Shown: positions 11,788 to 23,114 of the stretch, one piece after another
Layout of the letters: every line of letters starts with the position of its first letter
Position numbering within the stretch: the stretch's first letter is position 1
From: Gonocerus acuteangulatus
Taxonomy: Eukaryota > Arthropoda > Insecta > Hemiptera > Coreidae
DNA length: 64,000 nucleotides
NCBI GenBank assembly: GCA_946811695.1
Contig: OX328128.1
Span: forward strand, 27,746,510 to 27,810,509
Direction of reading: 5' to 3'
Notes under the pieces: model-generated
What the model was told of the DNA's origin: nothing
The model's input: the letters and a program-made list of their open reading frames with translations, nothing else
Database searches by the model: none
Position numbers and translations under genes: made by a program

Positions 11788-12400
11788 AAAATTAATAAAA
11801 CCCAAATACCCGAACATCAATATAATAATTAACAAAATATAATAAACATTTGAAATAACTACAGGACGATGAATAAAAAAATAGCACACAGGAAAATAAA
11901 GCGGTGCATTTTTACGTTTAATAATTTAAAAAAATAGGATACCTTAAAAAAATCACAAATTAAAGAAAGGAAATAAAAAATAAGAAAGGAAATTAAACTA
12001 AGGACATAGAAACGATCAAAACGTTATCTACTACAGAAAAGAAAGTACCTATCTATAAACTTTAAGTTACTAAAAAACTATCCTTTCACATGCGGTAAAA
12101 AAATAAATAAAATAAAATAAAATTTTTTTCACAAATTATAACTTTTCCAAAAATTACTAATTACACGTTATTTTAATTTTTATTGCTGAATGGTGCTCGT
12201 GTAAGGAATTTATGTATATAAATTAATTAAGGAAATCGGAATGTCGTAACCAGCATTTTCTGCCGTACCGTGCCATACCTAGTACTCCATAACATTCTAT
12301 GAAATTGTTCGATAAGAATTAGCAGTTAGCAGTTGTAGCTGTTATTTCTAACTGATCATAATTATAATTATTATCAGTTGGAAATAACAGCTACAACTAC
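11788..12400 (+). repeat. dispersed repeat family R, copy 1, ending in a hairpin
   Basis: The start AAAACCCAAATACCCGAACA and the following ~350 bp match the copy at 18677-19134. Near the right end, AGTTGTAGCTGTTATTTCTA (12331-12350) is mirrored at 12379-12398, giving a ~26-bp-stem hairpin around an ATTATAATTA loop. No coding capacity. In copy 2 the hairpin-arm sequence has expanded into a 52-bp satellite. Confidence 0.65.
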
Positions 12401-13299
12401 TGTAGTTTGCCGTCCTGCGTGATGTAAAGCGGTAAAATGAGCTCTTGATGGACGTTTAAAAAATGAACTTACAGGTATCATCAAATCGAACACAGTTTTT
12501 TTTTTAAAAAAAATCATTAACAGAAGTTTTAAACAAATTAGTATAACATGACATAATTGTCACTTAACAAAAATACCTAATTAAATAATCTGACATGACA
12601 CAAGTTTCTTAATTGTTAAATTGCTGTGTGAGATCATATCTGCCAATTAGCTTCATTTCAATTGCTACAATTCTAAAATGTCATCTTGTTGAGAATCAAA
12701 CCTGTTCGTCGCAAACCATGCATTCGCTCCGTCAAGTTAAATAGTGGAGTTTAGCGTTGAACGAGTGAAACTAAGTCCTGGGCGTAAATAGGGATTTTTT
12801 TTTCTTTTTTTGTATTTTTTTTATTATTATTGCTTGTACATCATGTCTACCGAGATTTGTTGCAAGAAAGTACAAATGACGGTTGTTAATGATAAATTTA
12901 TAATTTCGTTCTTGAATAAACACCCATTCAAAATAGAACTAATTATTTAAAAAAAATAGAAATAATGATCCTCATATTTAGAGTCACATGTTTCTTTGAA
13001 GATTCTTACGACGTTTCTTGATTGTTGATTTTCCACAAACCCCGTAAGCCTCTATTTTAAATGTCAATATTTTTTCAAACCTGTGCAGACGGGATTTAGA
13101 TATTAAATTTCGATTTAACCTATTCTGTTGTAAATTCTGAACATTTTGCCCCCTATTTGCAAAGGTGCTTACCGCTATGGAGGAGAAAAAGCGTCACAAA
13201 TGGGTAATTAATTTCGGGTCAGTTGCAATGTCATTGTTTTTTGTTATTTCTTTAGATGGATAGAATCTATTCTCTCTGTATTTCGCTACCTGCAATCTG
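12401..13299. other. unannotated AT-rich DNA
   Basis: No recognised feature. Confidence 0.4.
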
Positions 13300-13790
13300 T
13301 ATCGTTGGAAGATAAAAACAATCAGATCTATTGGAATTTCTCAGAAGACACCCGAGAAAATTATTTATCACTGCTCAGCCCTGAAGTAATTTTGTGTAAA
13401 TTTCGGAGTGTATCCAAATCAAAAATATTTCTCTGGTAACTCTTTGACTTGAACAGGTTAAACGGCCTCCTAAAAATATATACTTCACAATGAATGTATA
13501 AAAAGGTTGACAAGTATGTAGATTGGCACTAAAGACCTTAAATGTTAATGCCGCTTATAAAACTAATAATATATTTTTATTAAGAGCCACAAGAAGTAAG
13601 ACTTCTTGGCTTCCGAAAAAGAAATTCCGAGCATAACCCCAAGTTATGGAAGCTACCTCGAATCTGCTTTAGGATTCTGTTGTAGGATTAGTTCCTTGTA
13701 AATAGTGACATCACCTGAGGTGGAAAAAGGTTGACTCATACAGATGTTATCTGGACGGAAATGAGATGCAAAGATAACATTCGACTATAA
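13300..13790 (+). repeat. old dispersed repeat Q, copy 1
   Basis: Several blocks recur in the same order at 48950-49260: TTTC(T/C)CAGAAGAC, a CTTCTTG/CTT patch, and TTAGTTCC(T/C)T.TAA.TAGTGACATC.CCTG. The two copies are highly diverged. The class is unknown and there is no ORF. Confidence 0.4.
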
Positions 13791-13901
13791 AACTAGGAAG
13801 AAAAAACATTTTTTCCACAAAGTGGGTTTCTTGTCGGACATTCATTTCACGTTTTATGAAAATAGGGTACTTGCGTATTAGCTTTAAAGCAGGTTAAAGA
13901 T

Positions 13902-14186
13902 ATGGGTGTCGTTCAGAAATCTGGATCTTGGATAACGCATTTCTATAGGTCTATTCCTATGAGCAATTCTATTGGTCGTAGTGTTTATAGTATCCGTCTT
14001 GTTCCCTTTCTTTTTAGAAAGCAATTTATTTGTACATTCGTGTTTTTGCGAGATTTCCTAGATTGTTGTTTATTTTACCGAAACAAAGGAAGCACTGTTA
14101 AATTGCATATCGTTCCATTATCCACCGAAAAAACCATCCTTGATGTATATAATGAACAAGTTGGATTGACTAGAGTTTCGATATAA
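13902..14186 (+). other. unclassified 94-codon ORF
   Basis: An ATG-started frame with no recognised domain. It runs into the palindrome at 14160-14290, so its last codons are repeat sequence. Probably not a gene. Confidence 0.12.
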
Positions 14187-14290
14187 CCTTGAGCGAGCGT
14201 AGCGAGCGGATACGCATAGGAATTGTGCCATTAACATAAGTGCTACGCTTTTTCGCTCGCTCAAGGTTATATTGAAACTCTAGCCAACCC
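14160..14290. repeat. palindromic repeat with 38-bp arms
   Basis: TTGGATTGACTAGAGTTTCG (from 14161) and ATAACCTTGAGCGAGCG are mirrored at 14253-14290. The loop is about 55 bp and GC-richer than its surroundings. Confidence 0.75.
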
Positions 14291-15053
14291 AAATCGTTGA
14301 TAATCCTGTCGCCATATTGGCAAAAACTATATTGACGCCTTGTTCCAGATCTCTGAGAGCCGGTTCTTTAACCTGCGTTGCAGCTAATACGTAAGTACCG
14401 AGAATAGTTCTGCATCTAGTCCTACATTATTAATATGCTCTAATTCGAACGTATGTAATTCATCGTATTCTTGCAAGTTTCCTCCAGAGGAAGAAACCCC
14501 GCTTATGAGGTTGAGCTCCTGGTGCAATCCTACTAGAAAATTTAAAGTTTCAGAAACCACAAACCACAAAAATAAAGGTAACATTTGTCTATTCGCTCTC
14601 TTTCTGAATCAAAACTTTACCGATTTTACTGAATTTTGGTACAAAAATAGTTTGTGTAATTTCGAAGTGCCATGGCGTAAATTCTTGCGCCATTTTTAAG
14701 GCGATATTATATTTTTTCGGTTTTGCATTCATCTGAACTAGGACATTTAAATTTTAGTTTCGTTTGGAGTAATAGAAGTATTTTTAAAAAAATTCTCAAT
14801 ACGAATGAAATGTTTTGAGATGTTCGAATATTTTTTTTAAATATCTCGAAAACGGTTTGTAAATCGTGGTATGTAGAACGTGACCATTCCAAAGCTTACT
14901 AAATTCTCTACAGTAAAGGTTCTGAAGGAACTGTGTTTGGATAGCGTAAGGTAAACTCCAAGACATCTAACAAGAGGTATTCGGCTGAAAAGGGGGACAC
15001 AAATCACTTAATACATAGGATTGTAGACTGTAATATCTCTGTAAATAAATCAA

Positions 15054-15060
<7 letters not shown>
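14291..15060. other. unannotated DNA
   Basis: Short frames on both strands overlap without recognisable motifs. Confidence 0.4.
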
Positions 15061-15091
<31 letters not shown>

Positions 15092-15150
15092 ATGAGCCCA
15101 CCGTCATAAGCCGGTTTCCTCCCTATGGAGGGAAGGCGCTGATATAATAA
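15061..15150. repeat. poly(A) tract and family F hairpin fragment
   Basis: A run of about 29 A's (15061-15089) is followed by CATAAGCCGGTTTCCTCCCT and ATGGAGGGAAGGCGC. This is the terminal hairpin of family F (compare 43692-43733). Only the element end is present. Confidence 0.55.
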
Positions 15151-16180
15151 AAAATAACCGTCTTCGAAAAGTGTGCCAAGGATTTTGACAGTATTAGAAC
15201 CATACCGGAAGCAATAATCATTCCCTCCAAGCCGGACACACTTAGAATAATATATATGTGCACATATAAATACTGTATAATATATTTTGTGGCGATTTTT
15301 TATGAGTTCCCGTTCGTCATATTTGGATTGGTTCTCACCGATACCGTTATAGGCCTTAGCATAATTAGGGAGTTTACTGCCAAAATAAAAACAGAGAATA
15401 ATATAAAACTCTGCATAAATCTTAATCGACTTTTGGATTATCCATCTGTTCCAAGAATTTTGAAAATAAAACTGGAATTTCAGTTTTAATGGTGTGACTT
15501 TTATAGGCTTGGAAAAAATCAACAGCCGAAGAATCTGTATCTGTGTTCTTTGGTTAATCAAAACTATTTCTGTCAACCAGATATCTCTGTATATATATAG
15601 AAATAAAATGGTATCTCCTGTTGATCAATTGGCTATTTCGATTTATCGTTATCCGGCAACAATTAACTAAACAGGTTCGGTGTCGGTAATTTGCTCTTAC
15701 TAGGTTTTATTAGAATTCCGAAACTATAAAAGTCCAGTATTTTGTTGTTGAAACAGTGGTCTTCAAAGATTTTATGATCTAACGCATTCCAAAGTCTTCT
15801 CGAGATCTCTTATGAGCAGAAACGACTTCTTTTTAATGTTTTTGTTGTTGTTTGAAGTATTTATGACGTAAAACCTCGTGTTCGTCATTGCCCTACCATG
15901 TCAAACCAATATACATACATAAATACATGGTTTTGGGTGTCCTCAGCTTTCATGTCAGAATTTTATATTTATTTTTAGAATTTTCTTATATTTTTTACTG
16001 AGTTTTTATTTTTTTTAATTTTTCTTTTCTTCCCTTTAATGTGCTTCGACTGCTAGGATCATTAGCTTGAATTGGATCAGTTTTAAAATATTATTATGCA
16101 TTTTTAATAATGAACTAATATTTCAAAATACGTGTTGTTCTGAATATTTTCAGTTATAGTTGTTTTAGCGCGTTTTATCA
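15151..16180. other. unannotated AT-rich DNA with a SINE-C scrap
   Basis: At 16041-16075, GTGCTTCGACTGCTAGGATC followed by ATTAGC matches the middle of SINE-C (17840-17880). Nothing else is recognised. Confidence 0.4.
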
Positions 16181-16263
16181 TTCTCTTTTAAGGGAGGAAA
16201 CCCGGTGTCCTCCCTTAAAAGAATATATATATATATATATATACATACATATATATATATATA
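16181..16263. repeat. perfect hairpin followed by (TA)n
   Basis: CTTTTAAGGGAGGA (from 16184) pairs with TCCTCCCTTAAAAG around an AACCCGGTG loop. A (TA)n tract follows to 16263. The order hairpin then (TA)n is the same as at the ends of families E and F, so this may be the end of a third related family interrupted by the mariner-like insertion. Confidence 0.55.
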
Positions 16264-17713
16264 CAGGGTGTCCCAAATAAGACGGCTCAAACTAATTTTG
16301 CGGCCAAACCTTTGGTCTAAGAAAAAAATGCCAGAGGAAAAAGTTGTAGGGCTTGATCTAAGCTTTCCAAATATGTCAATTATTTAACATATTCACCGCG
16401 CATGTGCGCTCGGCGCTAGCTGAAATGTTGAGGTTTGAAGATGACCCCTATTATTATGCACATCATTTTTAATGTAATTAAAAAAGAAACTCTTTGCTGC
16501 AAACCGCACTCCGATATCATTAGAATCAAATATGTTTCGTGCGATTCAAATTTCATTGTTTTAAATTAAAACGATTTTTTGGAAGCACTTACAGAGGTCG
16601 GTTATGAATGTGTGATATATGAATTTGAGGTATTTTTTCCTCATCTTTCTGAATATTTTTCCTAATAACTTTAATAAAATTGAAAATAAGACATATTTTT
16701 TAAGAGTTTATTTATAGGGAATAACTAAGCTAAATCTGATCATTCATGTTATCTCTCTCACATTCATATCCCTATTTGAAAGGTATTGATGCAAGGATGG
16801 GGTGGTACTTACTGCGCTGAAGTGTACGGTGAACATTTCTTCTTGAAATCCGTGTTTCTCTGGCAAACTCGCGAACACTGATGTGGGGATTTCTCCTAGC
16901 CAGGTCCAAGATGGTGTCCTGGTCTTCTGGTGAAAGAGAAATGTCCTTGTCGGGTGTTTGACACCAGACGCATAATCGTTTTGTAAGACGGATGAACTCG
17001 GGTTGGGTAATACTGCGCGTAAAGTCCAGCAGCCATCCGAGCTTTACATCTATACTCCCCGAATAAAATAATCATATCCAAAATCTCACAACTTGTGAAT
17101 TTCATAGTTGAAAGCGAATATTACACTAATAATGAACAAAAACAAAATAATGAACCATAATCCAATAAGGAATATCGGATCCAAAGGATTAGATAGATAA
17201 CATGAATGATCAGATTTAGCTTAGTTAATCCTTAAAGAATAAATACTTAAAAATATGCCTTATTATCAATTTTATTAAAGTTATTAGGAAAAATATTTCT
17301 TTTAGAGGATCGGCCATATTTTTTTCAGAAAGTTGAGGAAAACATACCTCAAAGTCATGTATCACACATTCATAACCGACCTCTGTAAGTGCTTACAAAA
17401 AATCGTTTTAATTTAAAACAATGAAATTTGAATCGCACGAAACATAATTGATTTTAAAGATATCGAAGTACGGTTTGCAGTAAACAGTTTCTTTTTTAAT
17501 TCCCTTTAAAATGATGTGCACAATAATAGGGCTCATCTACAAACATCAACATTTCAGCTAGCGCCGAGCGCACATGCGCGGTGAATATGTTATATAATTG
17601 ACATTTTTGGAAAGCTTAGGTCAAGCGCTACAACTTTTGCCTCTGACATTGTTTTCTCAGATCAACCGTTTGGCCGCAAAATTAGTTTGAGCCGTCTTAT
17701 TTGGGACACCCTG
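16264..17713 (-). mobile_element. mariner-like element with ~500-bp inverted repeats
   Basis: The ends are CAGGGTGTCCCAAATAAGAC and its reverse complement, flanked by TA on both sides (16262-16263, 17714-17715), the Tc1/mariner target duplication. The inverted arms extend over 16264-16758 and about 17191-17713 with scattered mismatches. Only ~430 bp of unique interior remains, holding the N-terminal part of a transposase on the minus strand. It is an internally deleted, non-autonomous copy. Flanking TA occurs inside (TA)n, so the exact target cannot be fixed beyond the dinucleotide. Confidence 0.85.
16772..17105 (-). pseudogene. N-terminal transposase fragment (DUF4817 + helix-turn-helix)
   Basis: The ATG at 17103-17105 opens a frame with DMI.LFGE.R..ARMAAGLYAQ.YP.R.HPS, the pattern of the DUF4817 DNA-binding domain found at the start of many arthropod mariner-like transposases. 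After a frameshift near 16905-16925, a second frame gives DTILDLARRNPHISVREFAR and ETRISRRNVHRTL. This is the usual second helix-turn-helix. It then runs KYHP... to a TAG at 16772-16774. The catalytic DD(D/E) core is absent, so the copy cannot transpose itself. Short length and the frameshift make it a pseudogene. Its place between the two inverted repeats ties it to the element at 16264-17713. Confidence 0.8.
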
Positions 17714-17729
17714 TATAAATGTATCAGTC

Positions 17730-18049
17730 CCGTAACAGGGCCTGAGGGGCAGATACTATAGAGGTATCTGATTCACGACCATAAGGCACACTAGGGAGAC
17801 AGTGTGGTCAGTACTATGTTCCGACCGCCTGATTGTCCCCTTGGTGCTTCGACTGCTTGGGTCGTTAGCACCAAGGTACCCCTTTGTAAATTAATTAAAG
17901 GCAGGGTTGGCCTAGGGACGGTCAGGGAGGCCGAATTCAACCCATAAATGAAGACACTAGAAGAAAAAAATCTTTAGTGCTTGCTCGGGATTTGAACTCA
18001 GGTCCTCCAGCTTATTAGTCCAGTGCTCTACCACTGAGCTAACCTCGTC

Positions 18050-18052
<3 letters not shown>
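17730..18052 (-). mobile_element. SINE-C, tRNA-derived
   Basis: On the minus strand the head reads GGTTAGCTCAGTGGTAGAGC, a pol III A box, and GAGTTCAAATCCC, a B box. A ~250-bp body follows with AGCAAGCAC, a CTTGGTGCTAACGACCCAAG patch, and an end at CTGTTACGGGACTG. The head resembles tRNAs of the AGCTCAGTGGTAGAGC type. A second full copy lies at 46538-46876 and a diverged one at 50285-50545. Confidence 0.8.

Positions 18053-18112
<60 letters not shown>
18053..18112. repeat. (TA)n microsatellite
   Basis: About 30 TA units directly abut the head of SINE-C. Confidence 0.95.
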
Positions 18113-18116
<4 letters not shown>

Positions 18117-18509
18117 TACGAGTCACAACTTCATATCACCCACTTAAAGACAATTAATTGCTATTACATTTTTTCTTCTCAGTAATCAGATAGTGAATTG
18201 AACAAATATATTAAATTTTTAATTTCATGCTTTCAACTTTTCTTATTTTTTGCTACAGTATCTCCATTACATAACCTAATGCTGAGCAATCCTCTGCGTT
18301 ATTATCCTGCATTTATTTTTTGCTTCAGGTAGCAAATAATATTTTTCATGAATTGCCGCCAGGTTTACTCTGCAAAAATAAAACTCACTCATTGTCAGTT
18401 ACATAAAACGTGAGTTAGCAACATTTATTTTTACATAATTTTTTCACTTCATCAATCACGCCTACTAGGTACATATTACGACCCTACTTAAAACTATATA
18501 TATACACAC
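18113..18509. other. unannotated AT-rich DNA
   Basis: A short (AC)n lies at 18504-18518. Nothing else is recognised. Confidence 0.4.
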
Positions 18510-18640
18510 ACACACACATGATTGCGGCAGCAGTTTATTTTTTGATACGAAACTGTGTATATAGCCTTCCCATGAGAAGCGATTTAATGAGTTCATTAAC
18601 CAGAAAAATCTGTCCATTTGGATCGGAGTTTACGGAAAGG
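18510..18640 (+). mobile_element. family E internal fragment
   Basis: GATTGCGGCAGCAGTTTATT, then ACGAAACT.TGTATATAG.., then GAGTTCATTAACCA matches the segment after the (TA)n of family E copies (GATAGCGGCCAGAGTTTTTG... GAGTTCGTTAACCA). It is strongly diverged, so an old copy. Confidence 0.55.
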
Positions 18641-18676
18641 ACTTAAAGATGATAACTGTGGAATGTTAGTGATAAC

Positions 18677-19134
18677 ATTATTAATAAAACCCAAATACTC
18701 GAACATCAATATAATAATTAACGAAATATAATAAACACGTAAAATGAATACAGAACGATGAATAATAAAATGACTTAGAAAAGAATAAAGTACCTAGTAA
18801 ATGTGTACGTTTAAAAAAAAAAATAAAAAAAATATCAGAAATTAAAAAACGGAAATAATGTAAAGAACATTAAAACAGTGAAAACGTTTTCTATTATAGA
18901 AAACAAAGGTGTCTAAAAATTAATTTTTGTACATATTGGTTAAAAGGAATTAAAATGAAAGCAAAAATCATTACAAATTATACAAGTATTTTCATATTAA
19001 TTGATGAATTTGGTGCTCGTAAAACTTATGAAATTTATGCATATAAATAAATTTAGGAAATCTGAATGTAGTAAGTAGAATTTTCTGTGAATATTGTGCC
19101 TTAGTACTTCCTAACATGAAACTGATTGATTAGA
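18677..19134 (+). repeat. dispersed repeat family R, copy 2
   Basis: It matches 11788-12330 from AAAACCCAAATACTCGAACA onward in the same order. It leads directly into the 52-bp satellite that replaces the hairpin end of copy 1. Confidence 0.65.
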
Positions 19135-19616
19135 ATTAGGAGTTTGCAGTTGTATGTGTTATTTCTAACTGCTAAGCATTACTAGCATTAGGAGTTTGCA
19201 GATGTATGTGTTATTTCTAACTGCTAAGCATTACTAGCATTAGCAGTTTGCAGTTGTATGTGTTATTTCTAACTGCTAAGCATTACTAGCATTAGCAGTT
19301 TGCAGTTGTATGTGTTATTTCTAACTGCTAAGCATTACTAGCATTAGGAGTTTGCAGATGTATGTGTTATTTCTAACTGCTAAGCATTACTAGCATTAGC
19401 AGTTTGCAGATGTATGTGTTATTTCTAACTGCTAAGCATTACTAGCATTAGCAGTTTGCAGATGTATGTGTTATTTCTAACTGCTAAGCATTACTAGCAT
19501 TAGCAGTTTGCAGTTGTATGTGTTATTTCTAACTGCTAAGCATTACTAGCATTAGCAGTTTGCAGTTGTATGTGTTATTTCTAACTGCTAAGCATTACTA
19601 GCATTAGCAGTTTGCA
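19135..19616 (+). repeat. 52-bp satellite, nine full units
   Basis: Units start at 19135 and repeat exactly every 52 bp, with a 14-bp partial unit at 19603-19616. Each contains GTATGTGTTATTTCTAACTG and GCATTACTAGCATTAG. Variation is confined almost to two positions (GG/GC after ATTA and GAT/GTT after TTGCA), so the units are nearly identical. Confidence 0.95.
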
Positions 19617-20550
19617 CAGTTAACAGAAAATAGTGCTATTTCCCATCACTGCTCAGTGGTTCTTGGAGTCACTTTATATTAATACTTCTCGGTGGACAGG
19701 AAGAATGATTGGTGCTGGATAAGGATTGGGATGAAGGATTAATTTGATAAGAAAAGATGAGAGGGCGATAGGGATTAAATTTTGTGCTTATTAAATAGTG
19801 TTATTGCTTCACAATCACAACTCTCAGGAAGTAAATTATTAAATGAATGAGCTGTTTATAACAAAATGGTCAAAACTATTTATGTTTAGTTTTTAATTAT
19901 AAGGGATATTTTAAACAAATTATTCAAAAATGCAGCTCTTGCGTGCCAGGCTATTGCATTTACGCTACATAGGTCAGCAGAACATTAGTGGTTGTTGAAT
20001 GAAGACTTTGCTTTATACCTACAGCGGGATTCAATTGGGTTTTTACCAAAGTCGTCTGCAATAAAATGCCCCCATCGGAGAATGCATGCTTATGCAACTT
20101 CTTGTTGCACTTGGATGAGGAAAGAAAGAAATAACGAAGACAAAGACTTCGGCTGGTTTATTGCAGTTTTATTTTTATGTTTGCATTAAACTTTTCTTCT
20201 TGTTCGAGCTTCATCCTTTGTCATCCTTTTGGAAACCTGCTTATGTCTCATATTGTATTCTTGGAGCATAGGAAACAGACATGTTTCAGCCTATTTAATT
20301 CTGAATATTACTATATTACATTATATTCATAATATTTGTATATCACAAAATTGGCTAAAATTCAAAAAATAAAAATATTTATTTTTTTAAATCTTTATTT
20401 ATGGGCACTCGCAACTAAGGTAATTCGATCAAAACAATTACACAGATACATTTACAGTTGTAATTAAACAAATACATTGTAAAATATAAGGCATGTTTAC
20501 AATTTCTACTTGAAAGAAGGAGTAAAATAAAAAGTTCACCAACTACTCTG
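19617..20550. other. unannotated DNA
   Basis: A 65-codon frame at 19992-20189 has no recognisable motif. Nothing else seen. Confidence 0.4.
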
Positions 20551-22389
20551 AATAAAGTATATACAAGAAGGATCACATGTGAGCACAATTCAAGCTAACG
20601 TCAAATTTTGGGCTTTCATAAAAATAAGTTAAAATCAGCACATGAAGAAGTTTTTGCGTTTCTTCTTGGCAGGAATAAGAAGAATTACGCAGTAAGTGAC
20701 TTCTACATAAGTTTCCAGTAGGAATCAAGGTGGTTCAGGAAGCAGTGGCTTTCTTCGGGGGCCAACTTCTATGGATCCTACTAATGCGAGCGTAACAGCT
20801 CCAAGTATTCACAAACCATCGTTTGCCAATGTGGCAAGACAAAACATAACCCATTCCGTCTCAGTACCTTCCAAAAACCAAGGAATTCTTTTTCCTGCTT
20901 TAAACGGTATTCCCATTTTGTAAATATATTATTGCAACTGGGGAACTAGTTGGTCCACAGAACGTCATTTTCGCAAGCAGAATTTCAAATAACCGCATCT
21001 CCATCTTTCTGTCTAGTACCATGTGCGTGGATGAATTCATCTCTGTCCACAAAGGTATTACTATTAACGAAGAATTTGTTCCAGTACGTCCCTTGATTAT
21101 CCCATCGAAGCGGTTAGTGATTTCCAACGCACCACCGTACATCCCTCATGAACACATAGAAGACAAACTAAAGGAATTAAACATAACCACTCTCTCAAGT
21201 GTTAGCTTCCTTAGGGTTGGATTAAATAATAAGAATTACGCCCACGTTCTGAGTTCAAGAAGGCAAGTTTTCATAAAAAATGAAAATATTGAAATTCCTC
21301 CGTCATTCTTCATCCAATATGAAGGCTCTTATTACAGGCTATTTTTAAGTGGGGACGACATGAAATGCACAAGATGTGGTGAATCCGGCCACATGAGCTC
21401 TAGATGTGGCAATACGCAAATAGGCGGTAACCGTATCGGACCTAATTCCTCTACTCGTAAAGTACATAACAACTCGTCCATTGAAAGAACTGGTGAACCT
21501 AAAGTTTTGGACATAAACAATCTTGTTGAAATACTTTCGACTCGCAGTGAAACCCCCCAGGAGGCGATAAAGGCACAAGATTTAGACCTCGATAAGGTTG
21601 CCCAAAACATTTGCACATTAACAACGAAGAAACAGACTTTAGAAACTGCACTTCCGAAGGAAAAGCCGAAAATAGTATCTACAAATGAGCAAAATAATAA
21701 CCCCAATTCATCTTACCTAAAAATAGAAGCCACAGGCAAAAGCCTACAACAAACTCAGAAAACGCCATCTAAACTGAAGAATACAGCCGGAAATCTCTTA
21801 ATTACGAATGATCCAGGAACTCCAGGACGAATCACACCTTCACGTACTTTCAGCATCGAAGAAGCAAGGCCTACCATCGAATCGAACATTGATAAGTATC
21901 CCATAACATACACACAACTGGAACCACTTCTACAAATGTCATTCGTCGAGAAAAATAAATCTAATATAATTTCAGAATTCAGTTCCGATTATGATGGCAT
22001 CATCAGAATGTTAGCGGATACTCGAAAACATATTAAGAATAACAGATCGGCAAAAGTCCGCATAACTAAATTTCTGAAATCAATAGATGCGCTGAATGAT
22101 TCTTCTTCTCAAGATTCTCGCCCGATCGACCAAAATATTTCTAAAAAATAACCTAAGCATTCAAACCTATCTAATATCATATGTTCAGCAGTTCGAGAAA
22201 ATCGTTGTATACCACCTACATTAAAGAAAGCACTGAAAAATGAAGACCGGACCGTACTGAATCTATTAAACTACCTAGAAGTTACCAGACTATATAATAT
22301 AGAACTATAACCAATCTGCACTGCCAATGACCCACAAGGGTAGAGGCAGAATAATTAAAATAAAATAAATAAATAAAGTATATACAAGA
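20551..22389 (+). mobile_element. ORF1-only LINE insertion with an 18-bp target-site duplication
   Basis: The direct repeat AATAAAGTATATACAAGA stands at 20551-20568 and again at 22372-22389. Between them are ~200 bp of leader, an ORF1-type gene (20771-22151), ~160 bp of further open frame, a short 3' UTR and an A-rich tail built of AATAA units that merges with the right repeat. No endonuclease or reverse transcriptase sequence is present. The intact duplication shows that this ~1.8 kb unit integrated as such by a LINE-type mechanism or lost ORF2 after insertion. Part of the right repeat overlaps the A-rich tail, so the true duplication may be slightly shorter. Confidence 0.8.
20771..22151 (+). 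pseudogene. LINE ORF1 (gag-like nucleic-acid-binding protein), one frameshift
   Basis: The ATG at 20771 opens MDPTNASVTAPSIHKPSFAN, a typical start of Jockey/X-type ORF1 proteins. A single frameshift at about 20917-20923 moves the reading to the frame that continues GELVGPQNVIFASRISNNR, then the RNA-recognition-like block R(L)VISN.PP.IP and FLR.GL.N..YAHVLSSRRQ. A CCHC zinc knuckle CTRCGESGHMSSRC lies at 21366-21407. The C-terminal half is rich in S, T, K and N without further motifs. The role is packaging and chaperoning of element RNA. After the TAA at 22149-22151 the same frame stays open for 52 codons to 22310, so the ancestral protein may have been longer. No ORF2 follows. Confidence 0.85.
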
Positions 22390-22837
22390 TTTGATAATGA
22401 ACATAATTAGTAGATAAGGTAAGAATCGGGAAAACGAGAAAAGCAATAACTCTTGAGTGGGGGGGAAAAGATTTGTATAAGTAAAAGTAAATAAATAAGT
22501 AGGAAAAAAAAATAAAATAAAATAATAATATATAAAAAGAAAAGTGAAAAGTAAACTTTTTTTTTTTTTTTGAATCAGAAGTCGGATTAAAAATATCCTG
22601 TTGAGCGTTTGAGTATTAAAATTGATTTCGAGATATGGATATATTAGTAGTACAGACACAAGAATATTATTTTGAAAATAGCAGATGTATCAATTACAGA
22701 AAATCAAACTAACGAATGTGCATTAAGCCTAATTAAAATATATAATAAAATAAAATTTATTTAAAGTCATCTATAAGGTGCCAAACCACTTTTCACATTC
22801 GATAGTTTGCATTTGTATCGCCGATATATTTGTCTAC
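22390..22837. other. unannotated AT-rich DNA
   Basis: T-run near 22558-22571. The minus-strand frame here is low complexity. Confidence 0.4.
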
Positions 22838-23051
22838 AATAATGCTAAAAAGGGGTCTCCCGTGGTCTAATGGCTAGCGCCTTGGATTCATAAGCGGGAG
22901 ATGGTGGGTTCGATTCCCAACCTCCGGCAGGAATTTTATCATCCCACGGCTCGCTGGTAAAATTCCTCGCTGCACCCTGGACGTCGACGCTAATGACCTA
23001 GGTGTAGATGCGCCGTAAAAAAAATAAAATAAAAAAAAATAATGCTAAAAA
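22838..23051 (+). mobile_element. SINE-A, tRNA-derived, full length with TSD
   Basis: The head has a pol III A box TGGTCTAATGGCTAG and a B box GGTTCGATTCCC, resembling tRNA-Glu-type genes. The body contains TCATCCCACGGCTCGCTGG, CCTCGCTGCACCCTGGACGT and the end GATGCGCCGTAAAAAAAATA. A 14-bp direct repeat AATAATGCTAAAAA flanks it (22838-22851 and 23038-23051). It is the best-preserved copy in the window and can serve as reference for 23115, 25833, 32400, 33111, 30003 and 1811. Confidence 0.9.
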
Positions 23052-23114
23052 TATGCAAAAATAAAAGTATTTTTTTTAATTTATTTTCTTTAATATATAA
23101 CAGTTATTAAACAA

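Noticed and set aside
21332..21706. Minus-strand frames opposite LINE ORF1
   Set aside because: Shadow frames of the real ORF1. No motif of their own.
22852..22925. tRNA gene (also at 23117, 25950, 28902, 32400, 33113, 18000 and 46830)
   Set aside because: A and B boxes are present, but each is fused to a conserved SINE body with an A-rich tail and target duplications. No intact acceptor stem pairing was evident.
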